A DNA stretch of 64,000 bases, taken from contig NC_063166.1 in NCBI RefSeq assembly GCF_023159225.1, forward strand, positions 72,976,575 through 73,040,574. The letters are read 5' to 3'. The position numbers and the translations under genes were made by a program. The DNA is from Perognathus longimembris pacificus. Lineage: Eukaryota; Chordata; Mammalia; Rodentia; Heteromyidae. This document shows positions 46,212 through 56,992 of this stretch, piece after piece. The first letter of the stretch is position 1. The number at the start of each line of letters is the position of its first letter. Below the pieces are notes generated by a model. That model saw nothing but the letters and a program-made list of their open reading frames with translations, ran no database searches and had not been told where the DNA came from.

Positions 46212-46450
46212 GTTATTGTTGTTATACCACCACTGGGGCTTGAACTCAGGGCCTGACCACTGTTCTTTAGCTTTGGTGCTCAAAGCTCACACCCTACGAA
46301 TTAAGCCACAGCTCCACCTCTCGTTTTTTGATGGTTCATTGGAAATAAGAGTCTCATGGCCTTTCTTACCTGGGCTGGCTTCAAACCCTGAGCCTCAGAT
46401 CTCAGCCTCCTGAGTAGCAAAGATTAAAGGCATGAGCCACTGGTGCCCCC
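46212..46450 (-). mobile_element. B1-Geo dimeric SINE
   Basis: GGGGCTTGAACTCAGGGCC, 'attaagccacagctccacc', 'ttcattggaaataagagtct', 'tcctgagtagcaaagatta' are the reversed Geo half, linker and B1 head. Confidence 0.85.
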
Positions 46451-48010
46451 ACTGAATTGAACTGTAGTTCTTCACAACTCTGTGTGTCTACCTGGAAAAC
46501 CTCCTACAAGTGTGGGTACCGGTGGGCGGTGATGGGCTTCCCCTTGTGCCACTCCTTCTGTGCTCCTGCACAACCTGGCTCAGAAATTAGCTGGGATACT
46601 GCTTAGAGATAGCACACAAGCTTGGCAGGATGAGGCTGTAGGTCCCACCCCAAGTATCAGAAAGGGGGGCGGGGGGAAACATCCCAGTCTTGCTGGAGAG
46701 TTATTTTTGCAAGATATGGAGAGCATGGAAATCCAGGTTAGCGTATCACTCTTGTCTTTGCCCTACCTGAACCATCTCTACACATTAAAGGGAGGTACCC
46801 GAAGCCTCACAAACATCTAAGAATGACACACACCAAAACTGTTTCTCTTTTCAAAAAAAAAGCTGAAATGCTCCCAAGATTGAACATGCAGAATGCTTGT
46901 GCAGCTATAATCTCAGCAAACATCTGCCACCTTTGTGTGGCAAGCGCTGTCTCTTTAGAATACTGCCTTTGATTTCAGGGAAAGACAAATCAGGCCGCAC
47001 GTTTTTGTTTTGAATGTGTCTCATCACGGGAGGAAATTTTCAGCAGTTTGGAATTTTGAATGTATGAAAAATGGATTTAAGGGGGGGAAAAAATAACAAC
47101 AACAACAAAGAGTTCATGCTAAAGAATCAACAAGGTTCCTGAAAGAGATGAAAGCAGTTCTCTATGCCTGTGCCTTCCCCTCTCACATCTCAGCTTTTTA
47201 TTTTTTTCTGGATTCTTCGAGATCTGCCTCTGGAGCTGAGTCCTATCGATCTTTGGGATGTATGTAAGGTGAAAGCTCTTCCTCTCTGAGAACTAGGCCA
47301 GGATTGCCAGGGGCTCAGGTCATGACTGCCCAGGCAGAGCTGCACAAGGAGGGATAGCCTTGTCTCTCCTAGAGTCCTTCCTCCCACGATGCTTTTGAAA
47401 ATGATTGTGATGGAGACCGTTTGCCCTGCTGGGGCATATGCCTGAGCTGCAGCTCTCCCCTTCAGAACCCAGCAGTAAGGGGTTATGCAGCCACCCCAAA
47501 AGCAGCAGGTGTACAGGAGCAGGCGCAGGCATGAACATCAAGCCAATCTGGCCTCAACTCCTCTTTGCCTCCCTGGGTGGTCACTTGGAATCTGCTGGGT
47601 CTCAGGTTTATTGCCTTCACAGCTGGTAAACCAGGTACAAAGTTATCACTTGTGCACAATGTGTACCTACCAGGAGACACAGGGTGAGCAATTGTCCTGG
47701 CTTACCTGAGACTGACGGCTCTCCGGGGATGTGGGATTTTTAGGAAAGTCGCTGTTAAACTGAGAGCATTGACCACTTAGGGTTTTCCGAATTTAGCAGA
47801 ACCCCATTCGTGATGGGGACAAAGGTCATCAAAAGTGTAAGAAGCACTTTCTGGAAAATGTACATCTCAAATAAAATGAAGACTTAGCCTTGAATGTGAT
47901 TGCAGAGTCTAGTAAAGCGTGTGTAATGGCAGAACACCAGCATGGGCCTCTGGAGCTGATTTTCGGCTATGTCTTTCGTGAACACCGGTATCACTTCACT
48001 TTTGCTCCCT
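46451..48010. other. Unannotated stretch; candidate regulatory DNA
   Basis: Segment 46860-47110 is free of recognised repeats and looks well preserved, with CAGATCTGCC- and CTTTGATTTC-like motifs. Regulatory function is not shown. Small opposing frames near 47190-47709 overlap one another and are not credible genes. Confidence 0.25.
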
Positions 48011-48290
48011 AACAGGCTACCCATAGCCTAGTGGTTTAAAACAATGTCTTTAGTTTTAAGTAGTGAGTGGGGATTGCAGGTGGAGCTGCGCTTGGCCGGG
48101 CAGTTCTTGGCTATGATCAATTGTGGATTTCCAGGCAAGCTCACCATCAGCCTGGGCCTAGCTGGCCCAGGCTGGCCTCTGCTGGAAGAGCATGTTTCAG
48201 CTCCACGCAGCTCTCATTGTCCAGACATCTACCCCATGTCCTCAGCAGACACACAGAGGTCTGGAGGAGAGTTGCAGCCCACAAAGCCTT
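48011..48290 (-). repeat. Possible MaLR-type LTR relic
   Basis: 'cctagtggtttaaaacaatg' and the following composition resemble the reverse of an old LTR family. Weak. The 170-codon frame that spans it (48044-48556) crosses three different repeats, so it is not a gene. Confidence 0.35.
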
Positions 48291-48297
48291 GTGGAGG

Positions 48298-48348
48298 CCT
48301 AGACACAGAGCACCCAAGCCCTGAGTTCAAGCCCCAATACCAGCACAA
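48298..48348 (+). mobile_element. Geo right-half tail fragment
   Basis: 'caagccctgagttcaagccc' matches the B-box end of the Geo half. A purine tract follows directly. Confidence 0.6.
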
Positions 48349-48350
48349 AT

Positions 48351-48450
48351 TAAGAAGAAAGGAAAGAAGGAAAGGAGAAGGGAGGGAAAAAGAAGGAAGA
48401 AAAGAGGAAGGAAGAATATGGATGGGGAGGGGAGGGAAAGGGAGAGACGG
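48351..48450. repeat. Purine-rich (GGAA)n repeat at SINE tail
   Basis: Almost pure A/G with GGAA and GAAA units, starting right after the Geo tail. Confidence 0.9.
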
Positions 48451-48474
48451 GAATATCCATCATGTCATTCCCCC

Positions 48475-49005
48475 CTACTCTTCATCCCCAGAACAGAGCC
48501 TAAATCCAAGGATGCATCATTGCTCCTTGGGACAATGGCAACAGCATGCTTTCTAATTGTGCTTCCTGCCTCCAGTCATCACATCTTTAATCCACTCTTT
48601 TCCCTGTAGCTGGGGCGATCTTTCAAAGCATACATTTGGGCATACACCTCTTTCACTCTATAGGCTTCCTTAGTTTCTTCCTGCTACCAAATCTTCTCTC
48701 CCAAAGCAAACAGCCTTTTGCATTCTCCTACCACCAACCATTAGCCACCTCCAGTCCCTTCTTCAGACCCCTGGTCACTTTTTCTTCCACAGAAAAGCAC
48801 TCACTCTGACTACTGAGTCTAGGTCAGGGACTCCTACAAGGCCTAACATCTGTTCACTGGTGTGACACTATGACTGTCTGTCACCAAGCTGTCAACTGCA
48901 GAGGACAGGGACATTGTCTCCTTGGGTGCTACTTCGTAAGCCCAGGAACCGACTTAGTTCAAAGCATTGGATAAATGGATGAGTGACTGAATCAATAAAT
49001 GAGGA
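48475..49005 (+). repeat. L2 LINE 3'-region
   Basis: 'cttcctgcctccagtcatca', CTTTAATCCACTCTTTTCC, 'ggcgatctttcaaagcatac' and the 3' end 'ggataaatggatgagtgact' follow L2 in order. Confidence 0.65.
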
Positions 49006-49404
49006 ACAATCTAGTATGAGGGTTGGCTCACCCTCCAGCAGCTGGCCAAGGTCCCCCGTAATTAGTAATCCGCATGAGAGAGCAGGGAACTGGATGTGCT
49101 AGGAGTGAAAGGTGGAAGAAATAAGCTGAACTGTTGAAAGATTAAGAACCTAATGCCAAAATTGGCCATTGTTTGTCAATAGCTGGCAAGGTCCCATTGT
49201 AATTTGCATATTTCTGCAACAAGGAAGCATGCAATTGGCTCTAATCCATTCTGGATAGATGACATGTTTGTCTTCTCTCTGGAGATCTTAGGTTGTGCCG
49301 TGGATTCCTCAGACGTGGAAGGAGAATGGAGAGCATTGAGGAGAAAGAAACACGTTTGCTGTTGTTACTTCAAAAAGAAGATATTTGGTATGATGTAAGG
49401 CTAA
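49006..49404. other. Unannotated stretch; candidate regulatory DNA
   Basis: About 49190-49260 has an octamer-like AATTTGCATATT with flanking CAATTGG. No coding signal. Confidence 0.25.
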
Positions 49405-49650
49405 AGCAGGGGTGACAGTGGCTCATGCCTGTAGTACCAACTACTCAGGAAGCTGAGATCTGAGAAATGACATCCAACGTGAGCCTGTGGAGAAAAATTC
49501 AGGATACTCTTTAAAAACAGAAAGAAAAAAAGAGCAAAAACCTGGAAGTAGAGGCATGGTTCAGTTGGTAGAGCACCAGCCTTGAGCTCAGAAGGTAAGC
49601 AAGAGGGAGAAGCTCTGAATTCAAGACCCAGTACAGGCACACAAAAGAAA
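49405..49650 (+). mobile_element. B1-Geo dimeric SINE, diverged
   Basis: 'tgacagtggctcatgcctgt', 'aactactcaggaagctgaga' head; Geo half with 'gcatggttcagttggtagag' and 'tgaattcaagacccag'. The linker is altered by an A-rich insertion. Confidence 0.75.
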
Positions 49651-51378
49651 CAAATGAGATAAAGGATGGCATCTGCCACTCCACTTCACCCATCATTCAT
49701 GAGACCCCCGCCCCCCACCCCCCAAAAAATCATATGCATACAAATGAGGAAGAAACAAAACCATGCAGATCTCTGGGTCAAGTGGTCCTGAGTAACCTCT
49801 CCATCAGCTGATGTAGAGTCAAGCTTCCCATGCACTTGGCCTTCCACAGGGAGGGAGCCTGTGGGCCCATAGCCTGCACTCCTGGACCTGCAATTTGATG
49901 AGTGCTATGACTCTGAGCCAGTGCTTATGCCTGCGCATGCTGCAATCCAGGCTGAAAGGGAAGTGCAAGGAGACTGGACAGCACAAAGAAGGACCACCTG
50001 ACTTGGACTGGTCAGAGAACTTGCCAGAGGAACTGAGAACAAAATTGCTTCACAATAACCCCCCCTCCATTTCTTGACTTCCTCATATGTAAATGGAGAC
50101 CCCGAGTGCCCCCCTCTCAGCGTGGTGGAGACTTTAAAAACCATGAAGGTGCTGGCTAACATCTAGTGAGCACTGATTTTAGTCCAGCCACTGGATTGGG
50201 CACATTTGGAACATTACATTTTTTCATTACAACACTAGGAAGAAGTTACGAGTGTCCCCGTACTACAAATGAACGATACAGCGAGTCAGGAAGGTTAGGA
50301 CACATTATTCAAGACACTGGATGAACTGGGTCTGCCTGACTAGACCATGCTTTGAGCTGTTCGCTCTGTTGCCTCCCTCATTTGACTGTGGGAATCTCTC
50401 AACCCCAATTAAACCATCGATTAATTTCAGTTCCCTTTGTGCCCTTTGTGCCCTTCCTGCCATCACCACCATCTCCCCATTTCCATCCCATAGAGGAATT
50501 AAAACAATCGTGATCCTAGAATTATGTGATTTCCACTGGTTTCTCGGGATTTCATGAGGTCTTTGTGGGTCTCTGACAGGGAAAGGCCTAACCAGGATAT
50601 TGAGAAGTATTCCCCTCTCAAGAACAATAAGCCAAATTCTTGACTGCAAGCAGGGCCTCAACCCTCACCCAGGGGTTGTCCCAAAAAGAAGGGTCCAGAC
50701 TCCTGCTGCCCCTGGGGCTGGAGAACACTGAATTTAAAGACTGACTGTCACAGAGTTCCAGTGATGCAGTCCATAGATTACTCAAGACACCAAGGTGCTT
50801 GCAGTCTGACTTCCTCGCAGCCTCTGTGCCTTGTGTTCTGAAATGCAACCCTCTGCCCAGCCAGCCCCTCCTGATGACTTGCACCATCGGTCCCTCCATG
50901 CGTCACTCGTTGGCTCAACCCTGCCAAGTTTTACTGCCCAGCCCTTTTACTGTATTCCGAGGTTTGACTTCATAAAAGACTTATTTATTCACCCACTCAA
51001 TTTACTCATTCAATCATGACTGGGGGCTACTATGTGCCAAGCCTGTGTCTGTGCATTTGTCAACTCCCTATCGAGCTGACAGTCTGCGGACAATTGCAGA
51101 TGAAGTTGGAGAGGAGCTCCAAGTCCTGGCCAATTGCAGCATCATTCAGTTGATAAGCACGTGCCTCTAGCTGTCAGCCAGCCTCCTCTTCAAACTTGGT
51201 TCCAAAGCTACAGAGATCAGAATCATGGGACCCTGATGCTAAAGTCACTGGACTTCAGCCTGCCCTCCCTGGCTCAGCTTGGCTGAGAACAATGAAGATC
51301 AGCCCCAGATCAATCCCAGCACCCCTGGGAAGCCCTAGCCCCATCAGGTAGGGCTTAAGCTCTTTTGTTCCCTTGTAA
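49651..51378. other. Mostly unannotated, no gene
   Basis: A reverse MIR-type patch lies at about 50160-50330. An ancient 'ctactatgtgccaagcctgt' repeat lies at about 50965-51060. Frames of 118 codons (50305-50661 minus) and 93 codons (50618-50899 minus) have no known motif. Confidence 0.4.
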
Positions 51379-51442
51379 GACTTGGTGGTTCTTGAGCTAC
51401 AGGGAGCCATGACTTGGTGGTTCCTGGGCTACAGGGAGCGGT
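51379..51442 (+). repeat. Tandem duplication of a 32-bp unit
   Basis: Two adjacent copies of a unit starting GACTTGGTGGTTC and ending CTACAGGGAGC plus three bases. They differ at only four positions. Confidence 0.9.
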
Positions 51443-51534
51443 GATTTATCTGTTATCTCTGAGGATCAGTCCCAAGCCATCATCCCTGTCCTGACCTACA
51501 TATTCAGATGGCCTGATTAGTTAGCCTCCAGAAC

Positions 51535-51735
51535 AGGCTTTGGAGTCAGGCAACCTTGGGACCAGCTTGGTGAACTTAGACAAATTATTTCATACATTTA
51601 ATCCTTACAAAATAGGTATAGACACAATAATACTAGCATTATCTGCTTAATGGAGTAGGTTTGATTATTAAAGAAGATAAAACAGAGAAAGGGTTTAACA
51701 CAGTTACTCAACTTATTATTATTGATATTTCAGCC
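51535..51735 (+). repeat. MIR SINE, fairly complete
   Basis: 'ggagtcaggcaaccttggga', 'gtgaacttagacaaattatt', 'acaaaataggtatagacac' follow MIR from its tRNA part to its 3' half. Confidence 0.7.
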
Positions 51736-51753
51736 CAGACAAAAACCATTTGT

Positions 51754-51785
51754 GGGAGTCAGGGGGAGGGGGAGGGGGTGGAGGG
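51754..51785 (+). repeat. G-quadruplex-type motif
   Basis: GGGAGTCAGGGGGAGGGGG, AGGGGG and TGGAGGG give at least five G-runs with short loops. Confidence 0.75.
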
Positions 51786-52554
51786 CTCATCCTGTACATT
51801 GAATCTCTGGATCTCCAGAGGCCAGTAGCAAACTTTGTGTTTGACAACTAAATATCCCCTGACATCTTCAAAACTCTCCTGACACCATCTCTGTTTGCAT
51901 ATCACTCACTGGTTTAATTCAAAGCCAGGGATATTTTGTATGTTCAGTTAATATTAATTATTATTATTATTTACTAGAACTTAGCCTGATTAGATGGTCT
52001 CTGGCCCTGATCATATATTTTCAGTTCAGGATCCTAATGTCTTCTGCACCAGCAGAAACCTCATTCTGAAACCCTCATATCTGAAAATATAATATAATTG
52101 CTATGGTAACAAATCCAAGACAGGCATCTTCTATGTCATATTGAGAAGATAGAATCAGTCTCCTTAGGAGTATCATAAAGAAAAGAATTAGGGGAAAGTA
52201 AAATCAGAAAAGGGCATTTGGGAGCTCAGAAAAAGAATAAATATTGCTGTTGTGGAGATCCAAGAGCAGTAGGAAGACCATAGCACTCAGCCAATGCAAT
52301 AAGACATGAAAAGAAATAGAAATGAGGAAACATTCCTGGTACTATGAATTTGGGACTTGAAATTCCTTGATTAGAGATGTGCTCTGAAAATCAAATTTAT
52401 GGAGGTATTTTTCTAAAGTATACCCTACCATCTGGTGCATTGTAGGAACTCAGTGAAGGTCACTTATTTTTGCCAGGGAGAACAGTGGATCAGAGTAAAT
52501 TGGCTCTGTATCCTAGATTGTCAGAATGGGAAGGGATTATTGAGACACTATGAT

Positions 52555-52690
52555 TGAGATTCTCACCGTACAGATTTATACAGAGGAGATAAATAAATTG
52601 CATAAAGTTATACAGGGTATAAGTGGCAAAAATCTGGAAATAGAGCTAGGTTTTCCAGACTATAGGTGATTGCAATCTACACAGACACAA
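52555..52690 (-). repeat. MIR SINE fragment
   Basis: 'ctcaccgtacagatttatac', 'agaggagataaataaattgc', 'ggtataagtggcaaaaatct' match reverse MIR. Confidence 0.55.
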
Positions 52691-53029
52691 ACATACTAAA
52701 TGACTCCATCTTAGGGATGACACTGATCAAGATGCATGGTATTCTTAAACTGCTTTGTTGAATGGCAACTCCTTTGCACAACTGCTTAAAGATAATAAAA
52801 TATTTTTAATGACTCCATCCTGACAACCAGCACATTTAACTGTGACTTTGTTCCCCCCCTATGTTTCTGGTCTCATTCCCATTTTTATCCTCTCTCACTT
52901 CTCCCAACCATTCTCCCCACAAAATCTGGCCATGCTTTAGCAGTACTATCCAGTACCATCTAGTCCCATGAGATAAGTGACTTTGTTATTTGGTTTAGCA
53001 TCTCCTCCATGACAAGAACTACATGCTAT

Positions 53030-53156
53030 ATGTGTGTACATATATATATATAATATATGTGCTAAGATATATGGATAGACATAAATATATCTTTGTATAT
53101 AGATATATGGAGTTAGTATCTATAGATATAGGTATCTATCTCTATATTGATAGATT
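53030..53156. repeat. AT-rich simple repeat
   Basis: TA and TATC-rich sequence leading into the GATA array. Confidence 0.8.
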
Positions 53157-53204
<48 letters not shown>

Positions 53205-53210
53205 GTAGAT
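53157..53210. repeat. (GATA)n microsatellite
   Basis: About 12 uninterrupted ATAG units, then a GGTAGATAC end. Confidence 0.97.
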
Positions 53211-54382
53211 ACTGGCTGCTATACAGTAGGCATTATTATTATGGCCATTTTACAGATAATAAAGCCAATACTCAGTTTCCTCTGTGAGAAAGGAGAGCTA
53301 TGGCATGAAGGAGATCCAATTAAAAGATGAACAGATCACAATACCAGCTAATGGGCAAATGGTTGACCTAGAGAAATAGATAGATGTGACTGAATTCCTG
53401 AACAATAATAAGCTAGTTTAGTCTGAAGGCCCAGAGGGAGACAGCAACTGCTGAAGACTTTCTGGGATGAGATCATCTCTCTCCTATAACTGTGCTTTTC
53501 CTCTCATATCTGGTTCCATATGGAGCTGTCATGTGTTTGAGGAGTGGATGGCCATGAGTCCTGGGTCTTCCTGTTCAATAGGACTCACAATCAAGCAACA
53601 CTTCCTTGTATGCTGCCTTCAGCATTCTACTCTACCCTCTCCCCAAGACCACATCTTACTCAGAGACTAGGCTCATGCCATGGCCAGTCTCACATCTGTC
53701 CTCACCTGGTCCCTAAAAACACAAGTGGGGTAGAGAGTACAGGGCTCTACCTGTCTTGATACCTGACCTCCAACTCCTGACCCACTTCTGACTAACCCAT
53801 TGGTGGAGTCATCAGACACTATGACCCACTTCCCACAGGGCTCCTCCTCAGACACTCTTCCCTGGGGACCTTCTTGTGCCCTGGTGTTCCTACAGCCTGG
53901 AGGTGCTAGCACCACCTCTTAGGGACAGCTCTCCCCTGCCCAGGCTTCCCCTGGGTGTTGTCCCGCACTCCACCCTTTGCTTTTCCCCTCTTAGCCCCAA
54001 TCTTCAGACTCTGCTTGTGTCCCTTGAACTTGAGTCTCTGTAATAACTACCCCTCCTGAGGCAATTTCTCCCCTCTGAAATGCTCAACCCTCAAAACATA
54101 TGAATCTGCTCATATCGAGCTACTGCTCTGGATTGCCTTGTTCACCATATAGGCTGGGGTGTCTCATCCTGAAGCAGACTTTATCAGTGCAGAATTTTCT
54201 CTTTCAGGTGAGTTTAAGGAAGATGGGGTTGCAATGAAACATTTAGCCCCGAGTTCAATCATCTTTAGGTTTTAGAGTCTCACATTTTAAAGGAGCCTAA
54301 AATCAACTTCTCTCCACTAAAACTTTTCTTGACTCTTTTCTTGACTGCAAGCCCATGACAATGTTGTGAAGTACCTGCCCAG
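53211..54382. other. Unannotated stretch, no gene
   Basis: A short MIR-like patch ('ggccattttacagataataa') lies at about 53240. No exon recognised. Overlapping frames at 53467-53915 conflict with each other. Confidence 0.4.
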
Positions 54383-54975
54383 CCCATTCTATTGTCTTTT
54401 TTTATTAATTTTTTATTATAAAACTGATGTACAGAGAGGTTACAGTTTCATACGTTAGGCATTGGATACATTTCTTGTACTGTTTGTTACCTTGTCCCTC
54501 ATACCCCCCTCCCCCTCCCCCTTCCCCCCCTTGAGGAGTTCAGTTCGCTTACACCATACAGTTTTTCAAGTATTGCTTTTGTTGTTGTTTCTCTTAATTT
54601 ACCCTTTGTCTCTCAATTTTGGTATTCCCTCTCAATTTCCTAATTCTAATACCAGTATACACGGTTTCCAATATACTCAGATAAGATTACAGAGATAGTG
54701 TAGATACAATCCAAGAAGGTGATACAAGAACGTCATCAACAGTATAAACTACAGATACACATGGGATGTTGAAAGTAGTTACAACTGTGATATGGTCTCC
54801 CTTATTGGGAATAATTAGCACAGGATTAGGCAAGCAACAGCAGAGGATCACAAGAGCCCAATAGCTATACCCTTATGATCACATAAGATGATGCTAAGTG
54901 AAATGAACTCCATTTTATGGAAATGATTGTTATAACACAGTTGTAACTACTTTCAACATCCCATTCTATTGTCTT
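54383..54975 (-). mobile_element. LINE-1 3' end with 5' inversion and target duplication
   Basis: Exact 16-bp duplications CCCATTCTATTGTCTT lie at 54383-54398 and 54960-54975. From 54399 to about 54794 the L1 3' end is reversed (T-rich start, C-rich tract at about 54505-54530, i.e. G-rich on the sense strand). From about 54795 to 54959 the L1 reads forward ('atgctaagtgaaatgaactc'). The two parts share a 29-bp inverted repeat (54761-54789 and 54936-54964). This is the signature of twin priming. Confidence 0.95.
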
Positions 54976-55244
54976 AAGGACTTACTTCAGGATCCTAGAG
55001 TCTTAGAATCCTAACACACCCAGAAAGCAGTGTGCTGCTCTTTTACTCCATGGCAATAACCTCTCTGTAACAAACCCACAAATAATCGGATTCCTGATTC
55101 ATTCTCTAGTAGTCATGCATGTTATTCTGTTTTTTAATTCAAATGCAGACTTTTGCCTCTTTCCCAAGTAACAGACTCCCACTGTTGAAAAGATGTTTGT
55201 GTCTGAATTGTCCCAATAATTCTTTTTTTATTTTCTTTTTTATG

Positions 55245-55472
55245 TGGGCTAGTACTAGGGTTTGAAGTTACAATCTGGGTGCTGTCCTTTAGCTTTTTCA
55301 CTCAAGACTTGTGCTCAAGCTATAGTTCTCCACTTCTGGCTTTTTTAGTGGTTAATTGGAGAGAAGAGTCTCATGGGCTTTCCTGTCCTGGCTGGCTTCA
55401 AGCGGTGATCCTAGGATCTCAGGCTCCTGAGTAACTAGGATGACAGGTATGAGACACTAGTGCCCAGTTCAA
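55245..55472 (-). mobile_element. B1-Geo dimeric SINE, diverged
   Basis: 'agtactagggtttgaagtta', 'ctatagttctccacttctgg', 'ggttaattggagagaagagt', 'tcctgagtaactaggatgac' are the reversed modules. Confidence 0.8.
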
Positions 55473-55559
55473 CAATTCTGTTCTTTCCCATCAAAAGTTT
55501 GATCCACTTGCCCAAGAGTGAAGTCTCTAGATCCAGTCTACCTAAGGTAGAATACTTCT

Positions 55560-55735
55560 CTGCCAATGATAAGTTGTCGAGCCTTGGATGAGTTATTCAA
55601 GTTCTCAAAGTCTCGGTTTCCCTATCTGTAAAGCTGATTCCTACCTAGACATATTAAAAGGACTAAATAAGATAATATATAATTGCTAAACAGTATTTAG
55701 AACACAATAAATATTTTCTCTCATTAGTAGAATTA
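55560..55735 (+). repeat. MIR SINE fragment
   Basis: 'ccttggatgagttattcaag', 'tctcggtttccctatctgta', 'acagtatttagaacacaata' match MIR. Confidence 0.7.
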
Positions 55736-56019
55736 ATACCTTTATCTATGGTGTCAGTGATGGTCTTCAAATATGCTTAGAATCCCATATATGAAGCAGA
55801 TTAAAGTGGTATTGCTTTGATGGTAGTGCCATAGAGTGTCCTAGAGTCCCATTGTCTCTGCCTTTCCCTTTCCTTCTCCCTCACTCACCCATTTCTTAGA
55901 GGTCTCTGAGATATGTCTCATTGGAATCTTAGAATTCTTTCCATTATAGTTGGAAAACTATTAATCCATATATTAATTTAAATTCTGGGAGAATTTAAAT
56001 TCTGGCAGAAACACATAGA

Positions 56020-56047
56020 ACATGTATTCGTTTCCTGTTGTTGCTGG
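56020..56047 (-). repeat. MLT1-type LTR relic, end (part 1)
   Basis: 'catgtattcgtttcctgttg' is the reverse of an MLT1 3' terminus. It is interrupted by the LINE-1 tail and resumes after 56276. Confidence 0.6.
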
Positions 56048-56276
56048 AACAAATTTAGGGACTTGCAAAACCATTTGGTGTAAACCAACTGAACAATTCA
56101 TAGGGGGAGAGGGAAAGGGGGAGGGGGAGAGTGGAATGAGGGAGAAGATAACAAAAAGTACAAGAAATGTACCCAAGACCTAACGTATGAAACTGTAACC
56201 CCTCTGTACATCACTTTGAATATAAAAAAATAAAATTTTTAAATTTTTTTTAAAAAACAACAAATTTAGGGACTTG
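56048..56276 (+). mobile_element. LINE-1 3' end, short, with target duplication
   Basis: Body 56066-56258, a 193-bp 5'-truncated L1: G-rich tract (56103-56130), 'gtacaagaaatgtacccaag', CTCTGTACATCACTTTGAA and an A/T-rich tail. Exact 18-bp duplications AACAAATTTAGGGACTTG lie at 56048-56065 and 56259-56276, inside the MLT1 relic. Confidence 0.97.
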
Positions 56277-56745
56277 GAGAATATAAAAACAATCTAGTCC
56301 TGTGAGTCAAGCATTTGATATAGGTGTTACTATGCTAAAGTCAAGGTGTGGGCAGGGTTGTGTTCTTCCTGAGGAATTTAGTGGAGAATGTCTTCTTGCC
56401 TTCTCCAGCTTCTAGATGCTAGCCATGTTCCTTGTCTCATGACTTTTCCCCCATCTTCAACCCCAATAGCCTGACTTCTCTTAGACACTACTTTCGTCAC
56501 ATCCCCTTCTCTGACTCTCTTTCCTCCCTGCCCCCCCCCCATATATAAAAATCTTGAAAGTTATACTTGTCCCAACTAGCTGGCCTAGAATAAACCATCT
56601 AAAAACAGCATGGTCATCCATTTAATTCTACCTACAACCACAATGCCCCTTGTTCACATATGTTAACATGGCATGTTCACAGTTTCCTAAATTAGGATAG
56701 ATATTTTAGAGGAGCATTATTCTACCAGCTAAAGGCCTCTTTGGG
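56277..56745 (-). repeat. MLT1-type LTR relic (part 2)
   Basis: 'cttgccttctccagcttcta', 'gttcacatatgttaacatgg' and 'gaggagcattattctaccag' continue the reversed LTR to its other end. A C-run lies at about 56530. Confidence 0.6.
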
Positions 56746-56867
56746 TAAAGCACTCAGTATTTGAAAAATATACACACCCCATTCATCTCACTCCAACATC
56801 TTGTCATTTAACATGTGACTCTTGGACAAATACCTCTACTACCAAGAGACATTGTTTATGAAATCGC

Positions 56868-56992
56868 CTATAGATAGATAGAGAGATAGAGAGATAGATA
56901 GATAGATAGATATAGAAATATATGTGTCTATATACACACATATGTGTATACATGTGTATATATATGTATATACATATATATACACACACACC
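56868..56992. repeat. Compound GATA / TA-TG microsatellite
   Basis: GATA and GAGATA units to about 56922, then alternating TATG, TATA and ACAC to 56992. Confidence 0.95.

Noticed and set aside
48044..48556. 170-codon open frame as a gene
   Set aside because: It runs through an LTR-like relic, a Geo SINE tail, a purine repeat and the start of an L2, so it is a chance reading.
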